Positions 42,885 through 52,117 of a DNA stretch of 64,000 nt are shown here, one piece after another. How positions within the stretch are numbered: the first letter of the stretch is position 1; every line of letters begins with the position of its first letter. The notes under the pieces were generated by a model. The model worked only from the letters and a program-made list of their open reading frames with translations. It searched no databases and had not been told where the DNA came from. The DNA is from Bacillota bacterium (lineage in GTDB: Bacteria > Bacillota > Clostridia > Lachnospirales > Anaerotignaceae), in assembly GCA_019422105.1 (NCBI GenBank), contig JAHZDZ010000002.1:190585-254584 (forward strand), written 5' to 3'. A program made the position numbers and the translations under genes.

Positions 42885-44954
42885 TTGAAAAGAAAAAGAG
42901 GTTTGCAGTGCATGGCTATTTTTTTGACTGTCCTACAGTTTCCGCTGACAGCGTGGGCCGCTGAGGAACAATGGTATATCGGAGGTGCGGGAAGGATACA
43001 AAAGGCAAACGAGAGTGTCAACATCAATCCGTGGAATGTCGCAGCCATTACGGGCGGCGGCGAGAGCGGTAAAATAGATTTGGTAACTGAGGACGGTACG
43101 GTTTCCATATCGCTGGACAAGCCTTTATACCGACTGTCAGAGGCTTATACAGACAGAATCACGAAAAAAGACGGCTTGTGGGGGATAGAGCGGAATGTCT
43201 CTGTTATTGTCTTTGATGGCAGCGAGAATTGGTCTCGATATACACAGCCGGCTTATCAAAACAGCAATACGGTGATTTTTTCCTGTACCGTTCCCGAAGC
43301 GTACAGTATACAAAACGGTATCAGCACTCACTTTGACTTTTTTCTGGACGAGGATCAGAAAAACAATAGATTTGACGGCATATCCTTCGGAAGAGAATAT
43401 GGGTCAATTTTAGTGCGTTTTATGAAGGTGCGTGGTATTGCCACGACTGAGGCGCTGAAAACCTACCTGAAGGGTCAGTATGACAGTGGCAGAGCGGTAA
43501 AGCTCTTCTATCCTTCTGCTGTGCCTGTGTTTACACCCTTTGACAAGGACGTGCAGGAGAAACTGGAGAAATCGGATGTAATTGGATTTCGAGACGCAGG
43601 CTTGTCGCAGGGTGTAAGGGACGAAAAAGCGGTTTTGCCGTATCAATTTTTTAAAAACAAAACTTCCGGTGACGGGTATATGAACTCTTTTTTGTCTGCG
43701 CTGACAGGTGTTTCCATACAGTATGCAGAGGAGGAAAAGAATTTTTATGTGGAGGGGCTTTATCCCGAAAGGGATGGCCTGAAAATTGTTGGAATGGACG
43801 GAAGGGGCAACAGCTACAGCGGTACGCTGAGCTATCAGGAAACAAATTTTCTACGGACAAAGCCTGCGGAGGTTATTTTAAAAAGGAGTGAAGGCAATGG
43901 CGCAGTCATAAAGCTTAAGCTCAATTTATCAAAGGTAAGGGTTCCGCAAAAGACAGTAAATGGTTTTACAGCGGAGGAAACCGCTTTTCGGGAGGACTGT
44001 GTGAAAACGGCTGAATTTGTTCTGCCGGCTTATATTCCTGTTACGAAGGAGGTGCCTGTACCTTTTTACGTGGAAAACGCGGTTATGTACGGAGGAAGCT
44101 ATGGCGGGATTACTGTGGAGGGCGGCAGCATTGTGAATAACAATGTTTTCATTGACGGTGAAAATGATATGGAGATTGCCGTAAAGATGAATGGACAGGA
44201 GCACAAGATAGAGCTGATTTTTACGGAAGAGAAAACGGATGCACAGCGAAATATTATTTTTGTGGGCGACAGTCTGATTAATCAGGATGTATATACGGAA
44301 GCGGTTGCATCATTTTTCCGTGACGACAGCACGAAGCTATCCTTCCTGGGAACAAGGGGAAAGGAAGGCAGCCGGCATGAAGGCCGTGGAGGCTGGTCCG
44401 CCTATGACTATTGTAATGAGGAAAATAAATACGGCTTTGCAAACCCGTTTTTAAGGAATGGAAAATTTGATTTCCGTTATTATATGGAGTCAAACCACTA
44501 CGATAGAGTGGACATGGTTCTATTAAATCTTGGCATTAACGATTTGAATTTGGAGGGCCATAACAGTCATGAAGAAATACTGGGATATTTTAACACGATA
44601 ATTGACAGCATACACAGCTACGATCCCAATATTAAAATTTTAATCAATCAGCCGGCTGTACCTTATGAAAAGGAGGAAACCAACACCTCTAAAAATGAAA
44701 GACTGGCTTTTATAAAGAGTCTGACGGAGGCATACGGCACAGAGGAAGAAAAGGGGATTTTTCTGGTGCCCGTGTATTTAAGCGTGAATCCTTTGGCTGG
44801 CTTTAAATTTGAGGAACCGGTTATAGATGAATTTAACCAGGATTATGCCCTTACTGTAACGGATACGACACATCCTGACAGATCCGGCTATGAGGATATG
44901 GCGAGAATGACATATCAGTATATAAAATACGCGGAAGCTTTTGAAAAACAATAG
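42885..44954 (+). CDS. Secreted SGNH/GDSL hydrolase with large N-terminal region
   Basis: A 689-residue protein starting with TTG at 42885, ten bases after GGGAGG. The signal peptide (about 1-25) ends TAWAAEEQ. Residues of about 30-440 are beta-rich and not recognised. The C-terminal catalytic part has GDSL as IIFVGDSLINQ (about 460), the block III motif LLNLGINDLN (about 545) and the Asp-His pair in TDTTHPDRSGYEDM (about 665), so the Ser-Asn-Asp-His set is complete. It probably removes acyl groups from a polysaccharide or peptidoglycan outside the cell. It precedes the c-di-GMP genes but has a 155-base gap to them. Confidence 0.85.
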   Translation: MKRKRGLQCMAIFLTVLQFPLTAWAAEEQWYIGGAGRIQKANESVNINPWNVAAITGGGESGKIDLVTEDGTVSISLDKPLYRLSEAYTDRITKKDGLWGIERNVSVIVFDGSENWSRYTQPAYQNSNTVIFSCTVPEAYSIQNGISTHFDFFLDEDQKNNRFDGISFGREYGSILVRFMKVRGIATTEALKTYLKGQYDSGRAVKLFYPSAVPVFTPFDKDVQEKLEKSDVIGFRDAGLSQGVRDEKAVLPYQFFKNKTSGDGYMNSFLSALTGVSIQYAEEEKNFYVEGLYPERDGLKIVGMDGRGNSYSGTLSYQETNFLRTKPAEVILKRSEGNGAVIKLKLNLSKVRVPQKTVNGFTAEETAFREDCVKTAEFVLPAYIPVTKEVPVPFYVENAVMYGGSYGGITVEGGSIVNNNVFIDGENDMEIAVKMNGQEHKIELIFTEEKTDAQRNIIFVGDSLINQDVYTEAVASFFRDDSTKLSFLGTRGKEGSRHEGRGGWSAYDYCNEENKYGFANPFLRNGKFDFRYYMESNHYDRVDMVLLNLGINDLNLEGHNSHEEILGYFNTIIDSIHSYDPNIKILINQPAVPYEKEETNTSKNERLAFIKSLTEAYGTEEEKGIFLVPVYLSVNPLAGFKFEEPVIDEFNQDYALTVTDTTHPDRSGYEDMARMTYQYIKYAEAFEKQ

Positions 44955-45042
44955 ATGGGTATAGTGTGTTTTATGAAGCGAAAACAAAAAATGCCGATAG
45001 AGGGATTTAGGAAATATGCAGTTTCATTGGGTGGCATAAAGT

Positions 45043-45071
45043 TTGTAAAAATGCGAAATAAACAGTATAAT
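45043..45071 (+). promoter_or_regulatory. Promoter of the first GGDEF-EAL gene
   Basis: TTGTAA (45043-45048), 17-base spacer, TATAAT (45066-45071), 39 bases before the start codon. Confidence 0.65.
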
Positions 45072-45109
45072 GAGATTAATTATTTGAATGTATCGGGGGG
45101 ATGGCTGTC

Positions 45110-48100
45110 ATGCAAAGAGAGCTAGCGGTTAAAAAAATAGAGAACTTCTGTAGGATGCTGAGGGAGTTCAAATTCTTTTTTGTTGGGACAAAAACAATCA
45201 AGGAAGACATTGACCAATTGGCTGATTTTACCTCCTCCCTGATGCCCGTGAAAATCATGTCTTTTATCAGAATGGATACAGAATATAGAATTTCGGAATC
45301 GGCTCATTGGAGCGAAAATGATTGCTATTCAGATGCCTTTTTTGCAAGTTTAGAACTGAAATATTATGGAGCCGTACAAAAAATGTACGATAGGGGAGGT
45401 ATGCCGGAGGATAGTGCGCTTGAGGAAATGCTGGGCTGCCTTGACATTTCCCCTGTGCCTGACTTTTATCCAACCGCCTTTCCCATAATCAATGACAGTG
45501 TGTTATTGGGGTTTGCCTTCTTTGGAAAGGATTGTGCTGAGGGAAGATGGAGCGGGGAGGAAAAGAAGCTGTTGAATATGCTTGTCACCATATTGGGCAT
45601 AGCCTTTGCAAATGACAGAACAAAGGAGCTTCATAGCCTGTACAGCTTTGTGTTTGAGGCAATGATGGATTCTATCCATTCCAGTGTATATATTACGGAT
45701 GTGGAAACGGATGAAATCCTTTTTATGAACAGGGAAATGAAGAGTCAGTTTCACCTCAAGGCTCCTGAGGGAAAGGTTTGCTGGAGGGTACTGCAAAGGG
45801 GTATGACAAAGCGGTGTGAGTTCTGTCCGGTGAAATTGCTTTTAGAGGATAAATCCGATCGCCCTTCCTTTAAGTGGGAGGAGGTAAATTCCGTAACGGG
45901 CAGAACCTATGAAAATTATGATTCTCTTATACAGTGGACAGACGGCAGGCTTGTACATTTGCAGCATTCTATTGATATTACGGATGTAAAGGTATTAAGC
46001 CGCAGTGCCAATACGGACGCTATGACAGGAGTGTTAAACCGCCGGGCCGGTGAGAGGGCACTGGAGGAATTAATGAAAAGGGGAAAAACAGAGCATTCTC
46101 TTGTGACGGTTTGTCTTTATGATGTGAATATGCTGAAAGAAATTAATGACAATTTCGGACATCTGGCAGGTGATAAAGCAATTTGCCGTGTTGCGGACAG
46201 TGTGAGAGAGCAGATGGAAGAGCCTGATTTTTTATTCCGTCTCAGCAGTGATGAGTTTATGGCTGTTTTTTATAACTGCAGCCGTGTTAACGCTGAAAGA
46301 AAAATGAGAGAGGTTTCGAAAAGGCTGGGAGAAGAGGAGGAAAAGGGAGGACTTCCCTATGAACTGAGTTTTAGCTATGGAATGCTGGAGCTTGATTGGG
46401 GGCAGCCGCTGCCGTTTCTTGATATTTTGAATCGGGCAGACGAAAAAATGTACGAGCAAAAAAGGCGGTTTCACGTTTTACAGGCGGAGCGCAAAAATGC
46501 CAAAAAGACAAAAGAGATGCATACGTTGAAGGAGTTTACTTATAATTCTGATTTGCTGTATTCTGCTCTAGTGGACAGTACGGATGACTATCTTTATGTC
46601 TGCAATATGAAAACAAATACCTTCCGGTATCCCAAAGCCATGGTGGAGGAATTTGACCTGCCGGAGGAGATTATTGAAAATGCGGCGGCAGTCTGGGGCG
46701 CAAGGGTGCATGAAAGGGATAAAATGGCTTTTTTGGAATCCAATCAGGAGATTACGGATGGAAGGACGCAAAGCCACTGTGTGGAGTACCGGGCTAAAAA
46801 CCGAAAGGGGGAATGGGTCTGGCTGAGGTGCAGGGGGCATCTGGAGCTGGATCAGGACGGGGAGCCGGAATTGTTTGCGGGTTTTATTACGAACCTTGGC
46901 AAAAAAAATAAGATTGATCATATGACAGGGCTGTTCAATAAGCTGGTTTTTGAAGAAGAGATAAAAAGGCAGATGGAGAACAGGCCGTCGGACAGCATAG
47001 GTATTATGGTTTTTGGCATTGATGACTTTCGGCATGTAAATGATCTGTATGACCGAAGCTTTGGGGACGAGGTAATCCGCATTACGTCGCAAAAAATGCA
47101 GGCGTTTCTTCCTCATAACGCTTCCATCTACCGTTTGGACAGTGATGAGTTTGGCGTGGTTATGCCAAATGCGGAAAAAAAGGATTTGCAGAAATATTAC
47201 AATGCCATACGCAATGAGTTTAAATATCAGCAGGAGTATGACGGTAAAAAATACTACTGTACGCTCTCGGCGGGCTGTGTTTTTTATCCCGAGGATGGAA
47301 CGCAGTACGCTCTTTTAATGAAGTATGCCGGTTACAGTCTGGAATTTTCAAAAAGCAGCGGAAAAAACTGCGTTACATTTTTTTCAAAAAACATATTGCT
47401 CAAAAAAGAGCGTTCTCTGGAAATTACGGAGCTTTTGAGGGAAAGTCTGGAAAACAATTTTAAGGATTTCAAGCTGTACTATCAGCCCCAGGTGCGTGCG
47501 TCTGATGGGAAAATAATAGGTGCGGAGGCGCTGGCCAGGTGGAGCTGCCCAAAATACGGAGCGGTTTCGCCAATGGAGTTTATCCCTTTGCTTGAGGAAA
47601 GCGGCCTGATTATACCTGTTGGGAAATGGCTGTTTGAGCAGGCCGTGAAGCAGTGCGCCGAGTGGGTTAAAATAAAACCTGATTTTACCATGAGTATCAA
47701 TCTTTCCTACTTACAGCTGAAGGATGAGTCATTTTTACAGTTTATAAAGGAGCTTCTTGGCTATGAGGGCATTGGGGCGGAAAATATTATCGTAGAGCTT
47801 ACGGAAAGTTATCTGGCGCAGAGCGGCTCTTCTGTACAAAGCATTTTCCGTGAGCTCAGGCAGATGGGAATTCGGATAGCAATGGATGATTTTGGCACAG
47901 GATACTCTTCCCTGGAAATACTGAAGCAGTCACCATCTGATATTGTTAAAATCGACAAAACCTTCATCAAGGATATTAAAAACAGCAATTTTGACGCAAC
48001 GTTTATCCGCTTTATTGTAGAGCTGTGCCATGATGTGAATATCAGGGTATGCCTTGAGGGTGTGGAAACACAGGATGAATATACGATTGTACACAGTATG

Positions 48101-48184
48101 AATCTGGATATGATACAGGGCTATTTGTTTGGACGTCCCGTCAGCGGCATGGATTTTTATCGGCAGTATTTAAAGGATGTATAA
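45110..48184 (+). CDS. GGDEF-PAS-GGDEF-EAL protein, predicted c-di-GMP phosphodiesterase
   Basis: A 1024-residue cytoplasmic protein; ATG 45110 has GGGGGG nine bases upstream. The N-terminal third looks like a GAF/PAS sensor and includes a Cys pair in KRCEFCPVK (about 230). Two cyclase-like domains follow, at about 300-450 and 600-745, whose active sites read SSDEF and DSDEF, so both look inactive or only GTP-binding. The EAL domain (about 770-1020) is intact: EALARW, SINLS, VELTES, MDDFGTGYSS, VKIDK, LEGVET, QGYLFGRP. It should cut c-di-GMP, with the degenerate GGDEFs and Cys motif as sensors. Confidence 0.92.
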   Translation: MQRELAVKKIENFCRMLREFKFFFVGTKTIKEDIDQLADFTSSLMPVKIMSFIRMDTEYRISESAHWSENDCYSDAFFASLELKYYGAVQKMYDRGGMPEDSALEEMLGCLDISPVPDFYPTAFPIINDSVLLGFAFFGKDCAEGRWSGEEKKLLNMLVTILGIAFANDRTKELHSLYSFVFEAMMDSIHSSVYITDVETDEILFMNREMKSQFHLKAPEGKVCWRVLQRGMTKRCEFCPVKLLLEDKSDRPSFKWEEVNSVTGRTYENYDSLIQWTDGRLVHLQHSIDITDVKVLSRSANTDAMTGVLNRRAGERALEELMKRGKTEHSLVTVCLYDVNMLKEINDNFGHLAGDKAICRVADSVREQMEEPDFLFRLSSDEFMAVFYNCSRVNAERKMREVSKRLGEEEEKGGLPYELSFSYGMLELDWGQPLPFLDILNRADEKMYEQKRRFHVLQAERKNAKKTKEMHTLKEFTYNSDLLYSALVDSTDDYLYVCNMKTNTFRYPKAMVEEFDLPEEIIENAAAVWGARVHERDKMAFLESNQEITDGRTQSHCVEYRAKNRKGEWVWLRCRGHLELDQDGEPELFAGFITNLGKKNKIDHMTGLFNKLVFEEEIKRQMENRPSDSIGIMVFGIDDFRHVNDLYDRSFGDEVIRITSQKMQAFLPHNASIYRLDSDEFGVVMPNAEKKDLQKYYNAIRNEFKYQQEYDGKKYYCTLSAGCVFYPEDGTQYALLMKYAGYSLEFSKSSGKNCVTFFSKNILLKKERSLEITELLRESLENNFKDFKLYYQPQVRASDGKIIGAEALARWSCPKYGAVSPMEFIPLLEESGLIIPVGKWLFEQAVKQCAEWVKIKPDFTMSINLSYLQLKDESFLQFIKELLGYEGIGAENIIVELTESYLAQSGSSVQSIFRELRQMGIRIAMDDFGTGYSSLEILKQSPSDIVKIDKTFIKDIKNSNFDATFIRFIVELCHDVNIRVCLEGVETQDEYTIVHSMNLDMIQGYLFGRPVSGMDFYRQYLKDV

Positions 48185-48210
48185 AAACGGATTTGAAATG
48201 AGGTATAAAT

Positions 48211-49311
48211 ATGGTAGTTACCTGTCACATATTAATCGTCCTTGAAATGGTTGGGGTGAATTTGCTGACGTTTCATACGTGTTCAAAAAAGAAATATGGG
48301 AATGGCAGGATACTGCTTGTCTTGAGCCTGTTTACGGTTTTTTTGACGGCTGTGGCTCTTTCTTTGCTTATGAAGCTGCGTTTTTACGGAAATGGCAACG
48401 GACTGTTTGTGCTGATTGGCTTTCTGTATTTAATCCCTTTAAAGTATTTGTATGAGGAAAGCCTGTACAGGATTTTTATTGTGATGTGCTCGGCATGGAT
48501 CTATACAATGCTGGCCTTTTCCGTATCGGTGCATATTGGGAAGCTTCTTCCGCCCGCATATTTTGCTGCTGCCGCGCTTATTGTGCAAAGCCTTTTATAT
48601 CTTTTGACACTCCGTAGCTTTCTTGGGTTTGTCAGAAAGAAATTTATCTATGTATTGCAGAATATACCGCAAAGCATAAAGGGGTATTTACAGGCAATGA
48701 GTCTAATGTGGTTTGCTACGGCTATCGTGGTTAATTTTGCCTTTATTATGGACAGAAACAGTGTGCCGAAAATAATTGCCCTTTGCTGCCTCGCGGTGAA
48801 TGCGGCCTTAAGCTTTTACATGATTTATGTGGTGGTGAAAAGCTCAAAGAGCATTGAAACGCTGCAAAAAACCGTTTATACGGATTATCTGACGGAACTG
48901 CCAAACAGGGGAAAGCTGATGGAGGATATTCTTTCAAAGATTGAAAATGACAGTCCGTTTTTTATATTGTTTATGGATTTGAACCAATTCAAGTCTGTCA
49001 ACGACAAATATGGACACCATGTTGGAGATGAGTATCTGAAGGATTTTGCCCTTAGCTGCTGCCGTGTATTGAGCTGCCATTCAAGGCTTTACAGGATTTC
49101 GGGAGACGAGTTTGTGGTGCTGAGTGCCGAGAAGGACGAGGAGAGCCTTATTCAAGGGATAAGGGGAATGAAATGGATGGGAAAGAGTGAATTTTTGGGC
49201 GTCAGTATAGGCGTGTCCGGATATCCCAAGGATTCTTCAGAATTGGACGAATTAATTCGAATCGCGGACAATAGGATGTATGAGGATAAAAGAAACCGCC
49301 GTAAATCCTAG
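48211..49311 (+). CDS. Membrane-bound diguanylate cyclase
   Basis: A 366-residue protein with six or seven hydrophobic segments in the first 205 residues and a GGDEF domain at about 220-366. The active site is SGDEF (about 296-300), which is usually active; TDYLTELPNR and the FMDLNQFKSVNDKYGHHVGD block are also typical. It would make c-di-GMP from two GTP. Only 26 bases separate it from the upstream phosphodiesterase, so cyclase and phosphodiesterase are co-made. Confidence 0.92.
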   Translation: MVVTCHILIVLEMVGVNLLTFHTCSKKKYGNGRILLVLSLFTVFLTAVALSLLMKLRFYGNGNGLFVLIGFLYLIPLKYLYEESLYRIFIVMCSAWIYTMLAFSVSVHIGKLLPPAYFAAAALIVQSLLYLLTLRSFLGFVRKKFIYVLQNIPQSIKGYLQAMSLMWFATAIVVNFAFIMDRNSVPKIIALCCLAVNAALSFYMIYVVVKSSKSIETLQKTVYTDYLTELPNRGKLMEDILSKIENDSPFFILFMDLNQFKSVNDKYGHHVGDEYLKDFALSCCRVLSCHSRLYRISGDEFVVLSAEKDEESLIQGIRGMKWMGKSEFLGVSIGVSGYPKDSSELDELIRIADNRMYEDKRNRRKS

Positions 49312-49335
49312 CTTGATGTAATTGAGCGGTTTTTT
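49293..49335 (+). terminator. Terminator overlapping the end of the cyclase gene
   Basis: AAACCGC pairs with GCGGTTT across a loop that holds the stop codon, followed by TTTT. Confidence 0.65.
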
Positions 49336-49420
49336 GGTCTTATTATATTATTGTGACAGCGCAGAGTTATTCATGAGGGAAGCCTGATGAGCAGTTGGTG
49401 TGATAAATAAGAAGAAAAGA

Positions 49421-49547
49421 AAGCCTGATTTAACGGTCAGTGTCTCGAGAAAACATTGATACAGAGAAAACTTGATGAATCAAGCTTTCTCTGCTTATTG
49501 GAATCCCATTGTTTTCTTCAGACAAGCCGTCTTATCAGGCTTTTTTA
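49421..49547 (+). repeat. Large nested inverted repeat ending in a T-tract
   Basis: Three tiers of complementary arms: AAGCCTGAT (49421) / ATCAGGCTT (49534); GAAAACATTG (49449) / CATTGTTTTC (49507, one mismatch); CAGAGAAA-CTTGA (49462) / TCAAG-TTTCTCTG (49480). TTTTTT follows the outer arm. It may be one long terminator or a small element inserted into the loop of a CCTGAT/ATCAGG terminator. The surrounding bases 49336-49723 contain no recognised gene. Confidence 0.55.
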
Positions 49548-49723
49548 TTGGAACGATATCGTTTTGTTTTTTCTATGCATACGCCGCGGGGCATCTGCCT
49601 AAAAAAGTCAATCTGACTTATCCGTAAGCAGACAGCCGTAACAGACTCTCCTTAATTGCAGCCATTGGCATACTCCGTTACGGTCTATTCTGATAAGCCT
49701 TGCCGCAGAGCGCTTTTATCCTG

Positions 49724-51076
49724 TTACCAGCCCTTGATTTCGTCGTATACATGATCCCCTATTTCATTGTTGAGATATTTTTGAATGGAACGATCAATGA
49801 TGTCAATGGCTTTGTCTATCTGTTCCTTTGTGATTACCAGAGGCGGCTGTATCCGCAATACGCTTTCGCCAAGGTATATCATGACAAGACCTTCCTTCAT
49901 GGCATTGTAACATACCTTTAAGGTTGCATCAAAATTCTTTTCTCTTGTCTCGCGGTCCTTTACAAAATCGACGGCGACGGAAAGGCCCATTCCTCTTACA
50001 TCTCCGATGATGTCATATTTATCCTTCAGCACATTGAGCTTTTCAACAATGTAGCTGCCCATTTCCTGACAGTGCTCCAAAATATGGTCACGCTCTATAA
50101 TTTCAAACATTTTTAAGGATGCAACACAGCCTGCGGAATAGCCTGCCAGCGTAAATACATGGCCTGGAGACTCCAGTGAGTCCATTATTTCCTTTCTTCC
50201 GATAACAGCGCCTACAGGAAGACCTGCGCCAAGAGATTTGCCCATTACGATAAGATCCGGCTCAACGCCAAAATTTTCGATACCAAACCATTTTCCTGTT
50301 CTGCCCACCGCCTGCTGAATTTCATCTACGACAAACAAAATACCGTGATCTTCACAGAGCTTTTTCAAAGCCTTAACGTATGCAGCAGGAGGAATAATAA
50401 GTCCCGCATCACCCGCTATAGGCTCAAAGAAAAGTGCCGCAACCTCCTCAGCGGGAAGGTAATGCTTGAAAGCATATTCAATTTCTTCCAGACATTTCTG
50501 CCAGTTTTCCTCAGGATTGCTGCCATATTTGCAGCGAAAGCTGTCAGGGTAGGAGAAATGGTATACATCAGGAAGACGTCCGATACTTTTAACCATGTTA
50601 AGACTCAGGGCCGACACGGAAATGGCGCCAAAGGTACTTCCGTGGTAGGATTCGCTGAAGGAAATCAGCTTTGTCCTTTTTGTGTAAGCCTTAGCAAGCT
50701 TGATAGCGCCGTCAATGGAAGCGGAACCGGTCATGGAAAACATGACTTTTTTTTCACCGCTGATGGGGGCGATGGATACCAGTTTTTTTGCAAGCTCAAC
50801 TGGCTCCTTTACATTAAAATAGGCCATAACATACTGGCTTAAGTTTTCCATCTGGTTTTTAACCGCCTCGGCAATCTCCTTATTGCCATGGCCGATATTC
50901 ATGGAGGAGGCGCTGGCAAGGAAATCAATATATTCCTTTCCGTCATAATCATATAAAAGAGCGCCATCGCCCTTTTCAAAAGCGATAGGAAGATAGGGGA
51001 TTTTCTGGCACTTGGCTATGTACTTTGCTTCGTCCTCACTAATCAGCTGGCTCATATCTTTTTTTTCTGTACTCAT
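49724..51076 (-). CDS. Class III PLP aminotransferase (GABA/ornithine aminotransferase type)
   Basis: A 450-residue enzyme behind AAGGTGAG. Motifs of class III are YDYDGKEYIDFLASASSMNIGHG in two parts, the glycine turn TGSASIDGAIKLAKAYT, ISFSESYHGSTFGAISVS, ILFVVDEIQQAVGRTGKWFG with the PLP-binding Asp, and the Schiff-base Lys in VMGKSLGAGLPVGAVIG (about 275). It moves the amino group of an omega- or other amino acid to a keto acid, or racemises amino acids as in isoleucine 2-epimerase, a relative. The substrate is open. The gene stands alone, inverted among the c-di-GMP genes. Confidence 0.88.
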   Translation of the reverse strand: MSTEKKDMSQLISEDEAKYIAKCQKIPYLPIAFEKGDGALLYDYDGKEYIDFLASASSMNIGHGNKEIAEAVKNQMENLSQYVMAYFNVKEPVELAKKLVSIAPISGEKKVMFSMTGSASIDGAIKLAKAYTKRTKLISFSESYHGSTFGAISVSALSLNMVKSIGRLPDVYHFSYPDSFRCKYGSNPEENWQKCLEEIEYAFKHYLPAEEVAALFFEPIAGDAGLIIPPAAYVKALKKLCEDHGILFVVDEIQQAVGRTGKWFGIENFGVEPDLIVMGKSLGAGLPVGAVIGRKEIMDSLESPGHVFTLAGYSAGCVASLKMFEIIERDHILEHCQEMGSYIVEKLNVLKDKYDIIGDVRGMGLSVAVDFVKDRETREKNFDATLKVCYNAMKEGLVMIYLGESVLRIQPPLVITKEQIDKAIDIIDRSIQKYLNNEIGDHVYDEIKGW

Positions 51077-51304
51077 TGGAAACTCACCTTTTTCTTAGTT
51101 TTATAGTTGTTACTTTATCTAAAATATATATTTTTTTTATTTTAATGTCAATGTATTTTGAGAATAAAGGCTATGTTTTTTGTTTTGCTGTCGAAAATAC
51201 GGAATAGCCTTATACGGGCAGTTAATTTCGGAAGAATACAGGCAGTTTTGAGAATGGGTAACTGACGATCTTTTACGGAAGTAATCATTTTTTTAGACCT
51301 GAAT

Positions 51305-51781
51305 TCAGAATGATCCAAATGGGACTTCCGATTGGCATTCATTACATTTCATACTGAAAAATACATTCTCCTTTTTTTCAAGAAATCCATTTGTTTTATA
51401 AAACTGATATGCAAGGGCTGTCCGATTGGTTCGCAGAGATATTTCTTTATAATTGTTTTCCTGTGAGTATTTTTTTATCAGCCGGATAAAGGCCGAGCCG
51501 GCTCCCATTCCCTGATGGGAGGGACTGATACACAAATCGTCAATACAATATTCTATTCCGTCAAACCAATGCTTTAACCTGCCCAATGACAATCCGACCA
51601 GATTATTTTCATCATATAAGCCCAAAGCCAATGAATTGGCGTTTCCAACAATATCCCTAATATATAGACGAAAAACATTCTCATCCTCCCAATTATCATT
51701 CCATGGCGCAGAGGTGAATGCGTCTTTGATTATTTCCATCATTTCTTTTTCATTGTGAAGATTCAAAACTCTGATTTTCAT
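51305..51781 (-). CDS. GNAT-family N-acetyltransferase
   Basis: A 158-residue acetyltransferase; ATG 51781 follows AAAGGAGAAATTGCAGG. The acetyl-CoA loop is visible as ISPSHQGMGAGSAFI (about 88-102), with SLGRLKHWFDGIEYCIDDLC before it and a C-terminal QFYKTNGFLEKKE. Aminoglycoside 6'-N-acetyltransferase-like proteins have similar size and order, but no substrate is provable. A promoter, a hairpin and a strong terminator lie between transcription start and the gene, an arrangement known for inducible resistance genes. Confidence 0.83.
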   Translation of the reverse strand: MKIRVLNLHNEKEMMEIIKDAFTSAPWNDNWEDENVFRLYIRDIVGNANSLALGLYDENNLVGLSLGRLKHWFDGIEYCIDDLCISPSHQGMGAGSAFIRLIKKYSQENNYKEISLRTNRTALAYQFYKTNGFLEKKENVFFSMKCNECQSEVPFGSF

Positions 51782-51811
51782 TCCTGCAATTTCTCCTTTA
51801 TCAATACAGTA

Positions 51812-51900
51812 CAAAAAAACAGCCAGACTAAATAATAGCCTGACTGTTGGCAGGTGCTCACCTGTGCCTACAATATACCCAATTTTACTTTGGCTGTCAA
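51812..51900 (-). promoter_or_regulatory. Promoter plus leader attenuator of the GNAT gene
   Basis: On the minus strand TTGACA (51900-51895), 17-base spacer, TATATT (51877-51872). The leader begins with a CAGGTG-AG-CACCTG hairpin (51864-51851). AACAGTCAGGCTA (51848-51836) then pairs with TAGTCTGGCTGTT (51830-51818) with two G-T pairs, followed by seven T. This is a full intrinsic terminator 31 bases before the start codon. A 27-codon frame (GTG 51861 to TGA 51778) crosses the terminator and overlaps the GNAT start as ATGA; it could be a leader peptide. Confidence 0.68.
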
Positions 51901-52037
51901 TATAGATGTCTGGCTAACCGGAGGAAGTCATAAACAGTTTCTATTTTGCCTGCATTATTCCTTTAAAGCATATGGCATGGAAAACTGACGAAGTTTCATG
52001 TTATCCTTACCAGAATTTGCTGTCCATGCTATCCATA

Positions 52038-52046
52038 ATATGCTAT
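52038..52046 (+). promoter_or_regulatory. Extended -10 promoter of the PAS-GGDEF operon
   Basis: TGC-TATAAT gives an extended -10 element at about 52038-52046 with no good -35 box. Transcription from it would begin near 52054, which makes an ATG at 52064 unlikely as start and favours ATG 52118. Confidence 0.5.
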
Positions 52047-52117
52047 AATGTAATTTAAAAGTTATGTACGGACGTGTATACTTCTATGGAAGCGATGAGA
52101 GAAAGGTATGCGGTATT

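Noticed and set aside
51148..51342. 64-codon minus-strand frame overlapping the end of the GNAT gene
   Set aside because: No ribosome-binding site and the end of the GNAT gene explains its first part; the rest is AT-rich spacer.
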